Source: Ischnura elegans (taxonomy: Eukaryota > Arthropoda > Insecta > Odonata > Coenagrionidae). Taken from it: 64,000 bases of DNA. The position numbers were made by a program, and so were the translations under genes. Of the stretch, positions 11,931 through 23,431 are shown one piece after another (the stretch's first letter is position 1; every line of letters starts with the position of its first letter). The stretch spans positions 9,114,001 through 9,178,000 of the forward strand of contig NC_060254.1 in NCBI RefSeq assembly GCF_921293095.1, written 5' to 3'. The notes under the pieces are model-generated. The model saw only the letters and a program-made list of their open reading frames with translations. It had not been told where the DNA came from and did not search any database.

Positions 11931-12230
11931 TTATTTATAATTGTAAATATAAATTGTATACAATGTGTTAGTAGAATGGTATGGCATTTCTACATTTGAA
12001 TCTTGTCGGACAATAATGTGTTCTTTCGTTAATATACCAATTTGCAATCATTTCGAGAGAAAGCTTTGTTCAAGTAATTAATGCGCCGAACACATATCGC
12101 TCTTGATGCACGAGATTACAAACTTTTCAGAATCAAACATATTTGCATTTTGTGAGAAACTTGAACGGGAAAATACTGATGAATGAAAATTGAACTTTGT
12201 TTTTCCACATAAATATTTATTCGATCACGA

Positions 12231-12276
12231 CCGGTGTTTCGACGCACTGCGTCATCCTCAGGCCCGGCCATGGCCT
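12231..12276 (-). ncRNA. Hammerhead-ribozyme-like motif
   Basis: Minus strand: CTGAGGA, then T, then GACGC-AGT-GCGTC, then GAAAC and ACCGGTC. Hammerhead position 7 is free, so CTGAGGA fits the CUGANGA core. An extra U lies between A9 and stem II, which canonical hammerheads lack. Activity is unproven. Confidence 0.4.
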
Positions 12277-12340
12277 GGGGATGGCCTGAGGATCATGGCC
12301 TGAAGATATTACAATGAAGTCACTGATAGTGCATCATGAG

Positions 12341-12395
12341 GATCATGGCCTGAGGATGGCGCAGTGCGTCGAAACCGCGGTCGTGATCGAATAAA
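12341..12395 (+). ncRNA. Hammerhead-ribozyme-like motif
   Basis: CTGAGGA at 12350-12356, an extra T, a five-pair stem II with an AGT loop, GAAA at 12371-12374, and stem III as the 8-base palindrome ACCGCGGT. A short stem III of this type would favour cleavage as a dimer. Stem I is weak next to the core, but GATC (12341-12344) can pair with GATC (12385-12388) further out. Confidence 0.4.
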
Positions 12396-12689
12396 TATTT
12401 AAGTGGAAAAACAAAGTTCAATTGTCATGTATTATGAATAAATTTCACAACCTTACGCATCAAACCATCAACTCCGGGAAAATACCAGGCGGAACTATCG
12501 TTTTTTTTTTGTCTGCTATCCTTGAAGGGTGGGTTGCATGTCGGAAATGTGGATTTCCTGCCGAAAGGAAACAATTTTTAACATCGTGAACTGATTTTGA
12601 CTCAGTTTGGGAAATACACTTCTTCGTTTGAGGTATAATTTACTCAGTGTAAGAATTAGTTCTATCCAAGCCGATGGTATTTTTTATGA

Positions 12690-12785
12690 TTTCCGTGCTC
12701 TGTATGCTATCTTCGTCATCCTGAAAGAAACCTTTAAATAACTTTGCGTTTTCTCTAGAATAATGTTTGTGGTGTAAATATAAAA
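12690..12785 (+). repeat. Direct repeat, right copy (pairs with 11850-11930)
   Basis: See the left copy. This copy is more decayed but keeps the order of shared blocks. Confidence 0.5.
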
Positions 12786-12789
12786 TAAA

Positions 12790-15700
12790 ATATTAACTAT
12801 TCATACTTCAATAAGAATCAGTCGTTTTAAGTCGCTTTGTTATATCGGAAACATTTGTTGAAAATAAAAAACTGTTTTCTTCCCATAGTTACATTTAAGT
12901 CCCACCACTGCTGGGGATTGATGTGCCAACGAAGCGGCTGATTAGGTTTTTCAGACAATTGTGGGATAAAAGCTGTCAAAATATGTTATATCGCAAAAGA
13001 AAACATAGAAGAATGGTTAAATTTTGATGGATGAGGAAATATAAATTTGCCTCCTCAGCGTATCCAGAATGGAACTAAAAAATATACCAAGTTTTATCAC
13101 CACATTTTCCACGTTGACTGGAAAAAAGGGATACTCTAAATTTATCTGCATCAGATGAAAGTCATTGAGATTCGAATCTTTTCAGTTCATGGTCAAAAAT
13201 TTATCTCTACCTAAGCAGTGCTTATTTTGTCGTTCACATTTTGATTGTGCCTCAATAATTCCTCTACTCGTATGACTCTTTTAATGCTGTACAAGGATAA
13301 TTTCCTTCCACTGATGCATGACTCTTGTGCTTGGAACCAAAGGCTTCGTTGCATTTGGAAACCTGCTAATTAGCTCTTTTAATTTAAGAGGAAACCGTGC
13401 TAACGAGTGTTGAAAATTATTTATGTGACCCAGAAACGCATTCGGAGGTCAGGGGATCCAAATTAGGCATTTAGCATCAATGGCCGTGCTGATAGAATCT
13501 TTCGAATTATCTGTGTGACGCTATCCTCAAGATTATGGCCTGAGATACGCCGTGAGTGAAGGACTAAGTGTGCTTCATCTGCCTGCGACTTTGTAACCAC
13601 GGAGATTTAAGTTAGATAAAGTCAATTCGAATCTGTTAGAAATTGTTTACCAAGCTTTTTATACGCTTCGGATGTTTTCATCCACGCTATGAGGCAAGGA
13701 GGGGTTAAAAAAGTATACTTTTTCTATAAAGACTTCCAGCTAGCTAGGTGGTGGTAACCTGGTGCAAACCGATGTTTGCCACATATATTGATTTCCTACT
13801 TTTCATGAAGTAAACCCATTTTTTTACAACTCCATCCCATGTTTTCTGCTATATGCTCTCTATCTCTGCCTCATAAACTCAATTTGTGGAGAGAAATACA
13901 TCTCTGAGGGAGTTAATGGCAATTACATCTATCATTTATATGTTTTGGTAGAAATAATAATTGAAGGAAATTATTAGCGTAAATCATTTCCGTAGCTATT
14001 TTGAGAGAAAGTGTACGATTTTTCGGTGCAATTGTTGGAAGAGAGGTACTAGCTCCGGAATCAAAGATAAATCAGCTTTATGATGAAGTACCAGAAATTC
14101 ATAGAAAATCTCCGGTTATTTTTAATTGATTTCGTAATTGATTAAGTTTTGATTAATCTATCTTGAAAGCATTTACTTTTATTTGGCTTTAAATGTTTCC
14201 AATATTTAGTCAGGTGGATTTGTTTGTTGTAAAATATAGAAATGTCTCGTTAAATCATGCATCCATGAAAATCATGGAAGAGCTTTGTTTGCTAATGATT
14301 ACTTAGCACTTACGCAGTTTGAAATGGAATTTTTTTCACAGCACAAGTGCCCCTTTTTGTAAAAAAAAATATAAAAAATCTTCATGGTTTGATGACAAAA
14401 CTCAAGAAAACAGCTTTTCATAGTTATTGTGGCATTTGGTTCATCGAATATTTAAAAAAATGAAATACTCCCATTATAAGTTTGAAAAATACATTTTCTT
14501 CTGAGTGAAAAAACAACTTAAAAACATAAGGATTCAGCTGAGATAATGATTGCACAATTTTAGTTTATTATTTTAGTTATTATACTATAATATATCATTT
14601 ATGTTTTAGGGAGTAAGGATGTGATTACTATAGGTCTGTTTCAGATGAAAGGTTAAAAAAAATCCCTTATTATCCTTTTTATGGGTCAGAAATATGTCCT
14701 GAGAGAGATGCGGTAGGCTAAACATACGTTTGTCCGGTTGGTCTGAAAGTGATGCGGTAAGAAATTTGTTCAAAAAGATAGGAAAAAATTCATCGTTATG
14801 TATTACACTGTAGAGAAACATAATCGTGCTAGCAATATATCCCCGTGCTTGAAGAGTTTGGAACAAAAATAAAAGAACTAGTTCACTAATGCAATAGTAC
14901 CTAAACGCAGAAATTGCATTTGAACCTTATCAATTCTGGCTGGTTGATCTGCGCATACTGATTTCCCCGTTGCGATGGGGATTCAAATCCCCTTCCACTG
15001 ATTTCTGTTAGGCTTTCTGTGAAACGGGCCGGAGAAAGCGTTTTCCAAAGCTCGCCCTTGTCTCAAGCTTTTGTTTTTCGCCGCAAAACGTGGTTTGGGC
15101 GTCGCTCCCTCTCCTCACTCTTTCCATTATCTTCATTTTTCAAGGCTGAAGCATCGTTCTCCACCTCCACCCAGTTTTGCTTACGGCATTAATTCACAAG
15201 GTCGACCCGCCAACATCCTACGGATGAACGTGGAATTTTTCCAGCGCGCGATTCGATTTTTATTTTCCCTTAATATGAAAGGCTAATGGACAAGTTATTG
15301 TGTGAACAGTTCTCTAATGACTTTTTATCATTGGTCACTTTATTCGGTTATTTTTTATGCGCTCCTCAGTTTTATGGATTAACATTTTCTTTGCTCACAT
15401 ATTTGGTGGGTTAACACACTTGGGTGATACATAAAATGTTTTATATCCATTGTGCATGTAGCAATTAACTCCATGTATTATTGCCTTTTACCGGTTTAAT
15501 TATTTTATTTGAGGAAAAAGTTGGTTTGTCATTCCAGGGTAAGCTGCCTCCTTGAGTGGCTGCGACCCACAGGTAATAACAACTCATTCTCGATTTTGGA
15601 GCTAGCTAATCTCTACTCCAACATATGCTCAGAGAAATCGTACATTTACTCTCAAGATGGCTCTGGAAAGTATTGAAGCGTATTATTTACTTCAATTGCT

Positions 15701-16085
15701 ATTTCTACTTAAAACATATAAGTGATTACCATTTACTCTCGCTCAGAACAGACATAGAAACTGAGCATTCTTGATTTATTTTTAAATTCAAGCGTATGGT
15801 CATGACAGGGTGTAAAGAATTGATTATCAGCTGAGAAGATAAAATAACTTCGAAGGTATTACATAACAATGGACAGAAAATAAAAACATTTTGATAGCTG
15901 ATGGAAAACGTTAGTGAATGAAAACTAGGAGTATATCCTTCAACGAAATTGCGTGGCCTTAATTTCGCGAAAGCGATTTTTTCACTCGAAATAAAGTGAC
16001 TTATCTCTTCAATATTGGAATTGCAGAGCATAAAGATAGAATGCACATCAAAATTCTTTTGCTCTTGATTAACTTTGTGGTATTC
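12790..16085. other. Long AT-rich non-coding stretch
   Basis: No coding region recognised. Frames such as 14606-14866, 15071-15286 and 15726-16088 lack known domains. A fragment at about 13520-13555 ('TATGGCCTGAGAT') resembles the middle of the foldback at 12188-12423 and may be a scrap of the same family. Confidence 0.5.
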
Positions 16086-16090
16086 CATTA

Positions 16091-16257
16091 TAAGTTTTCT
16101 TGTATATCACACAAGTACTTATACCACTTCTTTTTACAAGGGAATCTATTTATCACTTATTTGCGCCTGAAGATGATATGATAATTCATTGAAACCCGGG
16201 TCGCGCTCTGTAAAAAAGAAGTGGTAGAAGTGATTGTGTGATATCCAGGAAAACTTA
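16091..16257 (+). mobile_element. Foldback element built around one hammerhead-like core
   Basis: The 167-bp inverted repeat has outer arms from TAAGTTTTC to its inverse. It includes the long paired blocks ACCACTTCTTTTTACA (about 16122-16137) and its complement around 16210-16226. A single plus-strand hammerhead-like core sits near the centre, so the hairpin arms would extend stem I. No protein coding. Confidence 0.65.
16158..16218 (+). ncRNA. Hammerhead-ribozyme-like motif with perfect GCGC stem I
   Basis: CTGAAGA at 16167-16173 and GAAA at 16191-16194. Stem III is the palindrome ACCCGGGT (16194-16201), with a cleavage-type C at 16202. GCGC at 16163-16166 pairs with GCGC at 16203-16206 immediately beside the core. 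Stem II is poor (only ATGA/TCAT away from its base), so this copy may be inactive. Confidence 0.4.
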
Positions 16258-16259
16258 GA

Positions 16260-18230
16260 ATGCACATCATCTTTTGCTCACAGTTTTATTTTCTTTCCTC
16301 TAAGGATGGCGACAACATCAACAATAATAAGCAAACTGTGTACAAATATCAGCTGTTACTATTACTCTCAGTATTCAATTCAGAGAATGTTATCGATGTG
16401 AATGGTGGATTGCGTTCGTTCCCTTTCATGAAAGAAGCGGAGAAAAAGAAAAGGCGGAGCGAAGTTTGGCCACAGCGGCTTTTAAGCCCACATTTCTGGG
16501 GGACCCGAGCCCCTTCCTTTATGGTGGGATTACTAACAGCAACATTCGCTTTAGCCCTATGTGAAGGATAACGTAACGAGCCGAGAGGCGATCGCGCCTG
16601 TCAGGCCATTTGAGGGATATTATCGTGAACATGAGTTCTCTCTTTGTCTCTCGTGTATAATAACCTCGGTTAATAGTGCTGATCAATGGCAGAAAATGAT
16701 ACATCGATGAAAGTGGGAGGCCAAGACATACGTAAGGGCAGGTGAATTCATTTTAATTTTGGGTACGTCGTGATAATTTATTTTTAAATATTTACGGATA
16801 TTAATAAAATGCTTGTGTCAGCGTATATCTGCATGCCGCGGCCATTCCCTTGTTGAGTCATAGAACAAATGCAGACTACGTTTGTTAATTCTTTCTTCAT
16901 AAACTTGGTTTTGTCGGCGCTGTCACCCATTAAGCGTTTCGAGCACAACCATTCAGTTTATTTTTACTTATTATACTAGCAGTAGCTTCGTGTCTTCTCA
17001 GATCAATCCATGCGGAGTGTCGGTTTAAGATTGAGAACCAAGGAATATATGGTACTCTGGAGAAAGCTATTTAACATAGCCGGAAATAATAACTTCTTCA
17101 TTAACCTCGGATGAATGGTTTCTTCCTCGGCCAATTTGAAATAATATCCTGAATTTTAGCAGAGTCTTCACAATTTTGGAAGTTGGAATAACTGCATGGA
17201 GTAAGTTATGCAAGCAGATTACAGCCGAGGGAAGTTTGAAGTATGGTTGCAGGGATCAAATGAACCAAGTGAAATGGTGTAAAAGGCAGTCATTAATCAG
17301 TGAAGTATTTTTGATTCTCGGCGTACGTGGCCCTATAAGTATTATTTAGCGGCATAGGAATCTAGCTGCAATGTAAAATTAGGAGGACAGAGAAATATTC
17401 TTTCCTTGGCATTGCCATTTGGGCCGCGAAGCAGTGAATATTGCTCAAATTTTAATATTGGCTGCAGAATCTCTTTTCTAGCGGAAAAAAGAATGACTTG
17501 GAAGCATAGGATAAGGCGATGATGGCAAGGAATTTGAAAATTTGTGAAAGAGGGTCTTTCCATCTTGTACATACATTTTATAACAATAAATTGTTGTGAC
17601 TTTATTTATCTAGGTTATTATTTCACAGACGTGAAATTGAAATAGTTTTAGCTGTTTATTGCTTTTAGCGGGACCAATAGATGAGCAGCAATATTTCATA
17701 AAAGGCGGATGTTATTTTGAGTATTTCACTTTCCTGCCTATATATAATATATATTACTTAATATGTGAAAACTTAACGGAGTCACCTGCAATGCAATCCC
17801 GATCAAGGGAAATGATTTTTTCTCTGTGGATTTTTCGCACAATTTGTGCATTGTAGATGACTCCGTAAATCTTTCAACGTGGATAGTTCCGGTATACTTG
17901 AATTATAGACTATATTGCCAAGAACTCTTTTTTGTGCGGGGCATTTTAACATTTTTCTTACGTCACTCATTTTCAAATCTTTTTCTCTATGTTTCTGACT
18001 TATATTCCCAAATAAATGCTACAGGTAAAATTATTACACAGCGTATTCAAATTCTCGACTGCTGATGTTAATTTTATGCCCAATTATTTTTAAGCCTTAA
18101 AATACATCAGCAAAAGCATGTAGTTCAACTACCAAAAAATGGCCTGGTACTATATTACTATATTATCCATAGTTTAGTTTATTTAACCTATTATCATCTC
18201 ATTGCATAAGTCAGTGAACATACTATTTTA
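16260..18230. other. Non-coding stretch, nothing recognised
   Basis: Frames at 16260-16571, 17342-17572 and 17659-18065 show no recognisable domains. No repeat ends seen. Confidence 0.5.
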
Positions 18231-18239
18231 CCTCCTGTA

Positions 18240-18720
18240 CCACTTGCGATGACGTCACATATCGTTGTGAAGGCCTTTCGTCTCGATGGTTACGGACTGG
18301 CCCGCCTTCTACTAGCGCTCTCCTCTCCTGTTTTCCTACGGATTATCTGTTGATCGTGTTATTCCGATGCATGCATCTCGCTGGGAATGGCGCTTGAGCT
18401 CAAGGGTCTTCTGATTACGTCGTTTATTATTGAAAACGTTACGTTCGCTTTCACTGTGTGCTTGGGGGGGGGGGGGGGGAGAATAGTCTAGTGTGCGATT
18501 ACAAGTGTTGGAGCGAATACTTCGTGACCGACGACTGCATAAGCAGCCATTCATTCGCTTTCTTCCGCAACGGCACTTTTCCCAACATACGCCATAAATC
18601 ACGCGGAGATCCGCTAATATGCGTTCTCCAAACGATCTTCGCGTCTCCCTCAGGTAATATTTTTCTTCGTCATTTCTCAATCGTCTCCTCCTGAGATTGA
18701 GACAGTCCGCGCACCCATAT
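18240..18720. promoter_or_regulatory. CpG-richer patch with CRE and G-run
   Basis: TGACGTCA (about 18250) is a perfect cAMP-response-element palindrome. Further on is an uninterrupted G-run at about 18463-18479, and the stretch has more CpG than its surroundings. Frames exist on both strands (18336-18680 minus, 18458-18694 plus) but neither is recognisable. A promoter is possible but unsupported by any gene start. Confidence 0.25.
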
Positions 18721-19665
18721 TCGAGTAAAATAGAGATTTTCGTTTTGCTTTCACGCAGTGCGTGACTAGGCTGTTTAGACTGAGAGTAGCGGTCGCGTAT
18801 ATTTCAGTAGAAGATTATCAATTCGGTCTCTAGCCCTCGTCTTGTCACTCACTGCGCATTCAAATGGGTTTACAGAAGACGCCGCTTGAGACGCTGATGG
18901 CAGAGCGATGCGAATTTCAGGGAAAAATAGTCACCCGAAATATTTACCTATTCGAAATAGTTTTACCTATCGAATTCGAAAAATTGCGTGCTAATACTTG
19001 TGAGTGCAAATACCAGAAATTCACTTCTTGATGGGGACTTATTGAGTGTAATGCGGGTTGCCGACACTCGTATGTTTTTTTTTTGTCAATTACCATGCAT
19101 TGGAAGTCATAAATTCCTTTAAATAAGCTGCATGTTTCGTTTGCAGTATACTCATATGCATATCCAACCTAGATTTTTGGCGAAATGGCCGTGGTGATCA
19201 TGGTTTGGTCTTAGTGGGCGTTTATTTCCGAAATCCACGTGATTTTTCGAAAACTTTTTAACTTTAGGCCACTGACGGTAATGGTTAATTTAACCCTATT
19301 TTCAGAAACTTTCAAATCAGAGACCCTTTTCTCAGTCTACAACTTTTAGTTCTGAGGAGAAAGTCATGAGCCTGGGTAGTTGTCGAAATCTTAACACAAT
19401 AAAGTATGCTTTATTTTAAAGGTGTTTTGAAATTACGAAATACTTTGTCAATGTAACTTAATTACAAAATACTTTCAGATATTGTTTCTCTAATGCAATG
19501 CAAATTTTGCAGAAATATCTAAAATTACATTTGAAATACCTGCATTATTATTACTGCCAATCTTTACTTATGTCATGATTTTCCTCGTGGGAATTATCCT
19601 TCAATTTTTCCCTTCAATTTTTCTCTCGTAATTTCTATGTCACCTCACTTTAAAATATGATTATG
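18720..19665. other. Non-coding stretch, nothing recognised
   Basis: AT-rich, no frame of note, no repeat termini found. Confidence 0.5.
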
Positions 19666-19671
19666 GTGATT

Positions 19672-19785
19672 TTTACCAGGTGATAGTACAACACGTATTT
19701 TTATCTTATGTTTCTATGGGGCCTGATATGACTATAGCTATCCTTCAGATATAATGGGCATCTAAATCGCCTTTTATCGATATTA
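19672..19785 (+). repeat. Direct repeat, left copy (pairs with 20747-20848)
   Basis: Both copies share, in order, a CAGGTG block, CTGATATGAC/CCGATATGAC, GGGCATCTAAATCGCC/GGACACCTAAATCGCC and TTATCGAT. They are about 1.07 kb apart and bracket LINE relics and a minisatellite. Confidence 0.6.
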
Positions 19786-19799
19786 AAAAAAATATATTC

Positions 19800-19990
19800 T
19801 TGCCTTGTCGTGGCCTATCCACCGTATCCTTCTCCACTGCATTGACCTCCACAGTTCCCTTTATTATCCTATCCATAGGTAAATCTCGTTTCTCACTCTA
19901 TCTGCCCATCCGATCTTCTTCTAATGACATTTAGGGGATACTTTCAACTTATGTTACAGATGGATGTCAATTTTAGGACGGACATGAGGA
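19800..19990 (-). pseudogene. Possible LINE C-terminal relic
   Basis: On the minus strand the decayed frame reads words such as EEDRMGR and DRIIKGTVEV that resemble the basic, glutamate-rich tail of RTE/Jockey LINE proteins. There is no catalytic motif, and the segment adjoins the LINE relic at 20100-20586. Confidence 0.3.
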
Positions 19991-20099
19991 TGCTTTACAA
20001 TCATTTCCTTCCAAGCGAATTCCAACGTCGAAGGTAGTCACAAGGAGGGGTTGATATAGGCAATATACACTTGTCCAGTGAAAATTTTCATGTACCGAC

Positions 20100-20350
20100 C
20101 GATAACAAAAATCAGAATATCTACATCTATATAATACCCCGCAAGCCACCTAAAAGGCATGCGGAAGGGGGTGTTTAGGACACCAGCCGTTTACACATAA
20201 AAATGAAGTGCTCTAACGAAGTTGGGACCAGCGTTTATTGGAATACTTTATCGTTCGGATCTATCCGTTCCGCAAAAAATCTCTCTTAAATTATCGCTTG
20301 TATCGGACCTGGAAATGTAGTGCGGCTCTAATATTATGTTTACTGTGTCG
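20100..20350 (-). repeat. Probable LINE 3' untranslated region
   Basis: Lies directly downstream, on the minus strand, of the LINE protein relic at 20353-20586. It contains a compact GC-richer block (CCCGCAAGCCACC on the plus strand, about 20138-20150). Assigned by position only. Confidence 0.4.
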
Positions 20351-20352
20351 CT

Positions 20353-20586
20353 CTAAAAGATATCCATTCTCAATTGTTCAAAAAATCTAAGCCTAGCGCG
20401 CAGCCTCCGAGTCTCCTGCGGCTCCCAGCCTAATTCGCTTAACATCTGGGTAACGGTGTCTGTACGCCCGTAGCAGTTTTTGACGAAACGCGCAGCCTTC
20501 CTTTGTATTTTATTCAGTTCGCGGATTAAGTCTTTCTGCACCGGATCCTATACGATCGCTGCATATTCAAGGTGCCCGCCTGATAA
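20353..20586 (-). pseudogene. LINE ORF2 C-terminal region relic
   Basis: The minus strand reads EYAAIV-stop-DPVQKDLI, then NKIQRKAARFVKN.YGR, then MLSELGWEPQETRR. This block follows the RT in CR1/L2/Jockey-type LINEs (usual form: YASSVWDP…LE.VQRRAARFV…V..ML..LGW..L..RR). The stop replaces the conserved tryptophan of the VWDP motif, consistent with TGG to TAG. The frame then runs 62 codons to a natural-looking end. This is a dead fragment; the active site lies further 5' and is absent. Confidence 0.8.
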
Positions 20587-20740
20587 AATACAACAGTACA
20601 ACATCCAATAAAAAAATCGCTGCCTGATAAAATATTACGCTACATCATCCGATAAATAATCGCTGATGAATTAAATATCACGGTACACCATCCGGTAAAA
20701 AATAGCCTCCTTGTAAGGTATCACGACACATCATTCTTGT
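20578..20740 (+). repeat. Short minisatellite, about four units of ~44 bp
   Basis: Units start near 20579, 20623, 20663 and 20709. They share CTGATAAAATAT, a C/G ACGGTACA block and CATCCGATAAAAAATCG with substitutions and small indels. The last unit runs into the direct repeat at 20747. Confidence 0.55.
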
Positions 20741-20746
20741 GGCAAT

Positions 20747-20848
20747 GTTTTATCAGGTGGTGGTACATCGCGATATTTCTAACGGACCCGATATGACGGC
20801 AGTTATCTTTCTGATAGAACGGACACCTAAATCGCCGATTATCGATGC
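20747..20848 (+). repeat. Direct repeat, right copy (pairs with 19672-19785)
   Basis: See the left copy. Overlapping frames on both strands here (20739-20990, 20753-20965) look like chance frames. Confidence 0.6.
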
Positions 20849-20859
20849 ACAAAAAGTAT

Positions 20860-22855
20860 CGCATTCCGTATTTGAGTTTTCAATATCTCCGCGGCCTAAC
20901 ATCACGGGTTGGGCCCCACCCACCCTCTGCTTCCTTTCTCCCTCCTGGGCGACCTCTCCCGGCATGCACCGCTCGCAAGGCTGCGGGTGAAAGTTGCCAC
21001 GCTCCAGTTGTGCTCCTTACTATCGGTGTAACGAACCAACGCCTGGAATTGGCTTTCATCGTCGCCGGAACGTGGATTTATTTTCCTCCCGACCGACGTT
21101 TCTCTCTCAGCCAGTGGGCCGTGTTCCTTTCTTACGCCAAGATTTTGCGTTTTCGAGGTGGAACCGAGAAATTGGTTTCCAATATTGTTATCATACGTTT
21201 AAGGTGATCGGAGTATTTTTTTCATGTATGCACAGGTAGCCGGCACTTGTTGTTCAGATCTTGAAAAGTTTATGTTTTCTTAGTATCAAAACGATTTAAA
21301 TGAAGTCATTTGCTAAAATTTGATTACTTTAAAATAAGGGTATCTCGTTTCCCAAGGCTCCCAAGTATTAAATACTCAAATTTGGATGTTTTGGGATTGA
21401 CATAGTTCATTCCCGATAGGAAGCGTGAAATCAAATTCCTCAAGGACCGATATTTCGTTTCTGTTTACGTATATTTAAGAGTTAACCCTTTATAACCCAA
21501 TGTTGCTTTTAAGCAAAATCAAAAATATTAAAACTCTCAGCTCTGTTTAAGGCATATCTAAAAATACCCATTATTTTGTATTGTAAATTGGAATGACGAA
21601 ATATTTAGCTGCCAAGATAGTTATGATGGAGAGTTAAATTTTGAAGTTTTCAAAATGAAAAATCTTGAAATTTGATTTCTCCCAGAATCGGCTCTATGTT
21701 ATAAAGGGTCAATGAGATTCCCGCACTCCCACGCAATCTGTTTAATGCCTCCAAAGCGCCACCCCGCGCCGTGGCGCCACCGAAGTACGGCTCGCACCAC
21801 TTACTTCCGCTGACTGGTACCTCTGCACACCCTCCCTGCCCTTAGATTGGTTCTTTTGTTTAAAGATCTAGGGTCCTCTGGAGGCGAAATGTGGTTCAAC
21901 AACACGGCAAATTCATTAAACAAAGGGTCTAGTCAGTGGTCGACTTGGTGGTATACTATAATTTGAAACGCGTGGTTAATTTTTGCAATAAAACATAGAA
22001 TAGTGCGAGAGATTTTATTAAAATTCATTCTGAGTAATGCGGCCACCAACGCCTCGACCAACGCAACAATGGGTAATGGGAAAACGTTGCACAAAAATGG
22101 AAATAATATTTCAGCGAAAATTTGGTGCTAATGGTTTATTGGGTCCGTCACTATGAACATAAAGTCAAATTTCAATTTTTCTGGAGAACAAAATGAATGA
22201 CGCCAAGTAGAATATCTTGATACCCATAAAACACACTTACTTATGTCTGGAAGTGGTAGTTTCTCTGTTCAGCTTGAGCCTAACTTCTTAAACCTGATTT
22301 AAAATACTCTGAATTGAAATTAAAAAATTACGACATTCTTCTCAAGCAGAAAGTCCAAACGATGGGTATTATGAGATGAGAATAAATTGCCCGTCGAGAT
22401 GGTTCACTGAAAAATGGTCGTTAAAAGTAGGTCTCCGAGATTTTCTCTGATAGAATTTTTGCGGCTTCTAATTTTTGGATCTTTTACATTAAAAAAAAAG
22501 TATTCCTGGCATTATTTACGACCGTTTCCACGATTTAAAGTTTCGTTCCGACCTAACTTCCTAATTCGAAAACAGCGAAAGAATTCGCGAAAATTTGGCA
22601 GCCCTATACTACTGAAGGGAAGTCAGTTAGTAGGCAGGCAGTCAGTTGGTCAGTTTGACAGGGGGAGAGGAGCCCGAATGGGTTTTATCCTTGAATAAAT
22701 TTAATTGTAAATAATTAGGTGGCTGTATTGAAAAAAATGGGGAAACTTCTGAACTCGCGAATATTTCAAAGTTGTGGGACCAAAAATTAAATTCAATCAT
22801 TTTCTAGTTGACTTTATTGTATTTCATCTCTTAATTAATACAAATTACTTCTAGG
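20860..22855. other. Non-coding stretch
   Basis: GC-richer blocks at about 20890-21140 and 21725-21830 contain no recognisable coding motif or motif cluster. The remainder is AT-rich. Frames at 20845-21239 and 22414-22698 are unrecognised. Confidence 0.5.
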
Positions 22856-22860
22856 CTTAC

Positions 22861-23113
22861 TAAATCGATACCTCCACTGCAAAAAAACTCTCCAACATTC
22901 GCCCACCGAATCAAATCCGCTCATCTAGTAGACAAACAATACGAATCCGCTCAGCTGGCAGCGCTCACTTCCTATTCTCCGAGCTTAGAGGTGAGCGTTT
23001 ATGCTCCGGACACTGCCAGCTGAGCGGATTCATATTGTCGTTGGGGTACTAGATGAGGTGATTTGATTCGGTAGGCGATTGTTAAGCGTTTTTGCAGTGG
23101 AGGTATCGATTTA
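22861..23113. mobile_element. Long palindromic foldback element
   Basis: From TAAATCGATACCTCC to its inverse, arms of roughly 115 bp pair with few mismatches. They include GCTCAGCTGGCAG on the left and CTGCCAGCTGAGC on the right, around a short centre near 22975-22995. A hairpin of this length with no coding capacity fits a MITE or foldback transposon. I could not establish a target duplication. Confidence 0.75.
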
Positions 23114-23164
23114 TTAATTGATAAAAATGCAAATATGGTTAATAAGTAATTCTACGTACATACA

Positions 23165-23400
23165 TCACTGACCAACAATCCTAAGATTGGTTTGACGCAG
23201 CTCTCCACTCCATTCATCTGTCAGCTAATCCATTCACACCTACACATTTCTTCTCTTTCACATCCTTCTTTTATACGTTGCATTTATTTTGTTAGAGGTC
23301 TTCCTTTTAGGTTCTTGCTACCTACTTGTCCCCCGAAGATTGTCTTCATCAGGCCATCATGCCTCATTTTCCCCAATGCCAACGATTTTGTGCATGCTTA
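23165..23400 (-). pseudogene. LINE 3'-end relic
   Basis: On the minus strand the segment ends with a WRAASNQS-stop C-terminus (plus-strand AATCCTAAGATTGGTTTGAC at about 23178). Related pieces lie at 8390-8610 and 35000-35180. No enzyme motif is left. The plus-strand frames here are antisense shadows. Confidence 0.5.
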
Positions 23401-23431
23401 GACGTGCGAGAGTTGTTCAAACTGTCCAGAT

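Larger units (their letters stand above)
12188..12423. mobile_element. Double-headed foldback element with two inverted hammerhead-like cores
   Basis: The outer arms (from AATTGAACTTTG to its inverse) pair almost perfectly for about 47 bp. Inside each arm is a hammerhead-like core in opposite orientation. The plus-strand core is CTGAGGA (12350-12356), stem II GGCGC/GCGTC (12358-12362 with 12366-12370), GAAA (12371-12374) and the palindromic stem III ACCGCGGT (12374-12381). A cleavage-type C follows at 12382. The minus-strand core lies at about 12231-12276 and reads CTGAGGA, GACGC/GCGTC, GAAACACCGGTC. The middle is filled with degenerate 'ATGGCCTGAGGAT' repeats. No protein is encoded. Confidence 0.7.
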
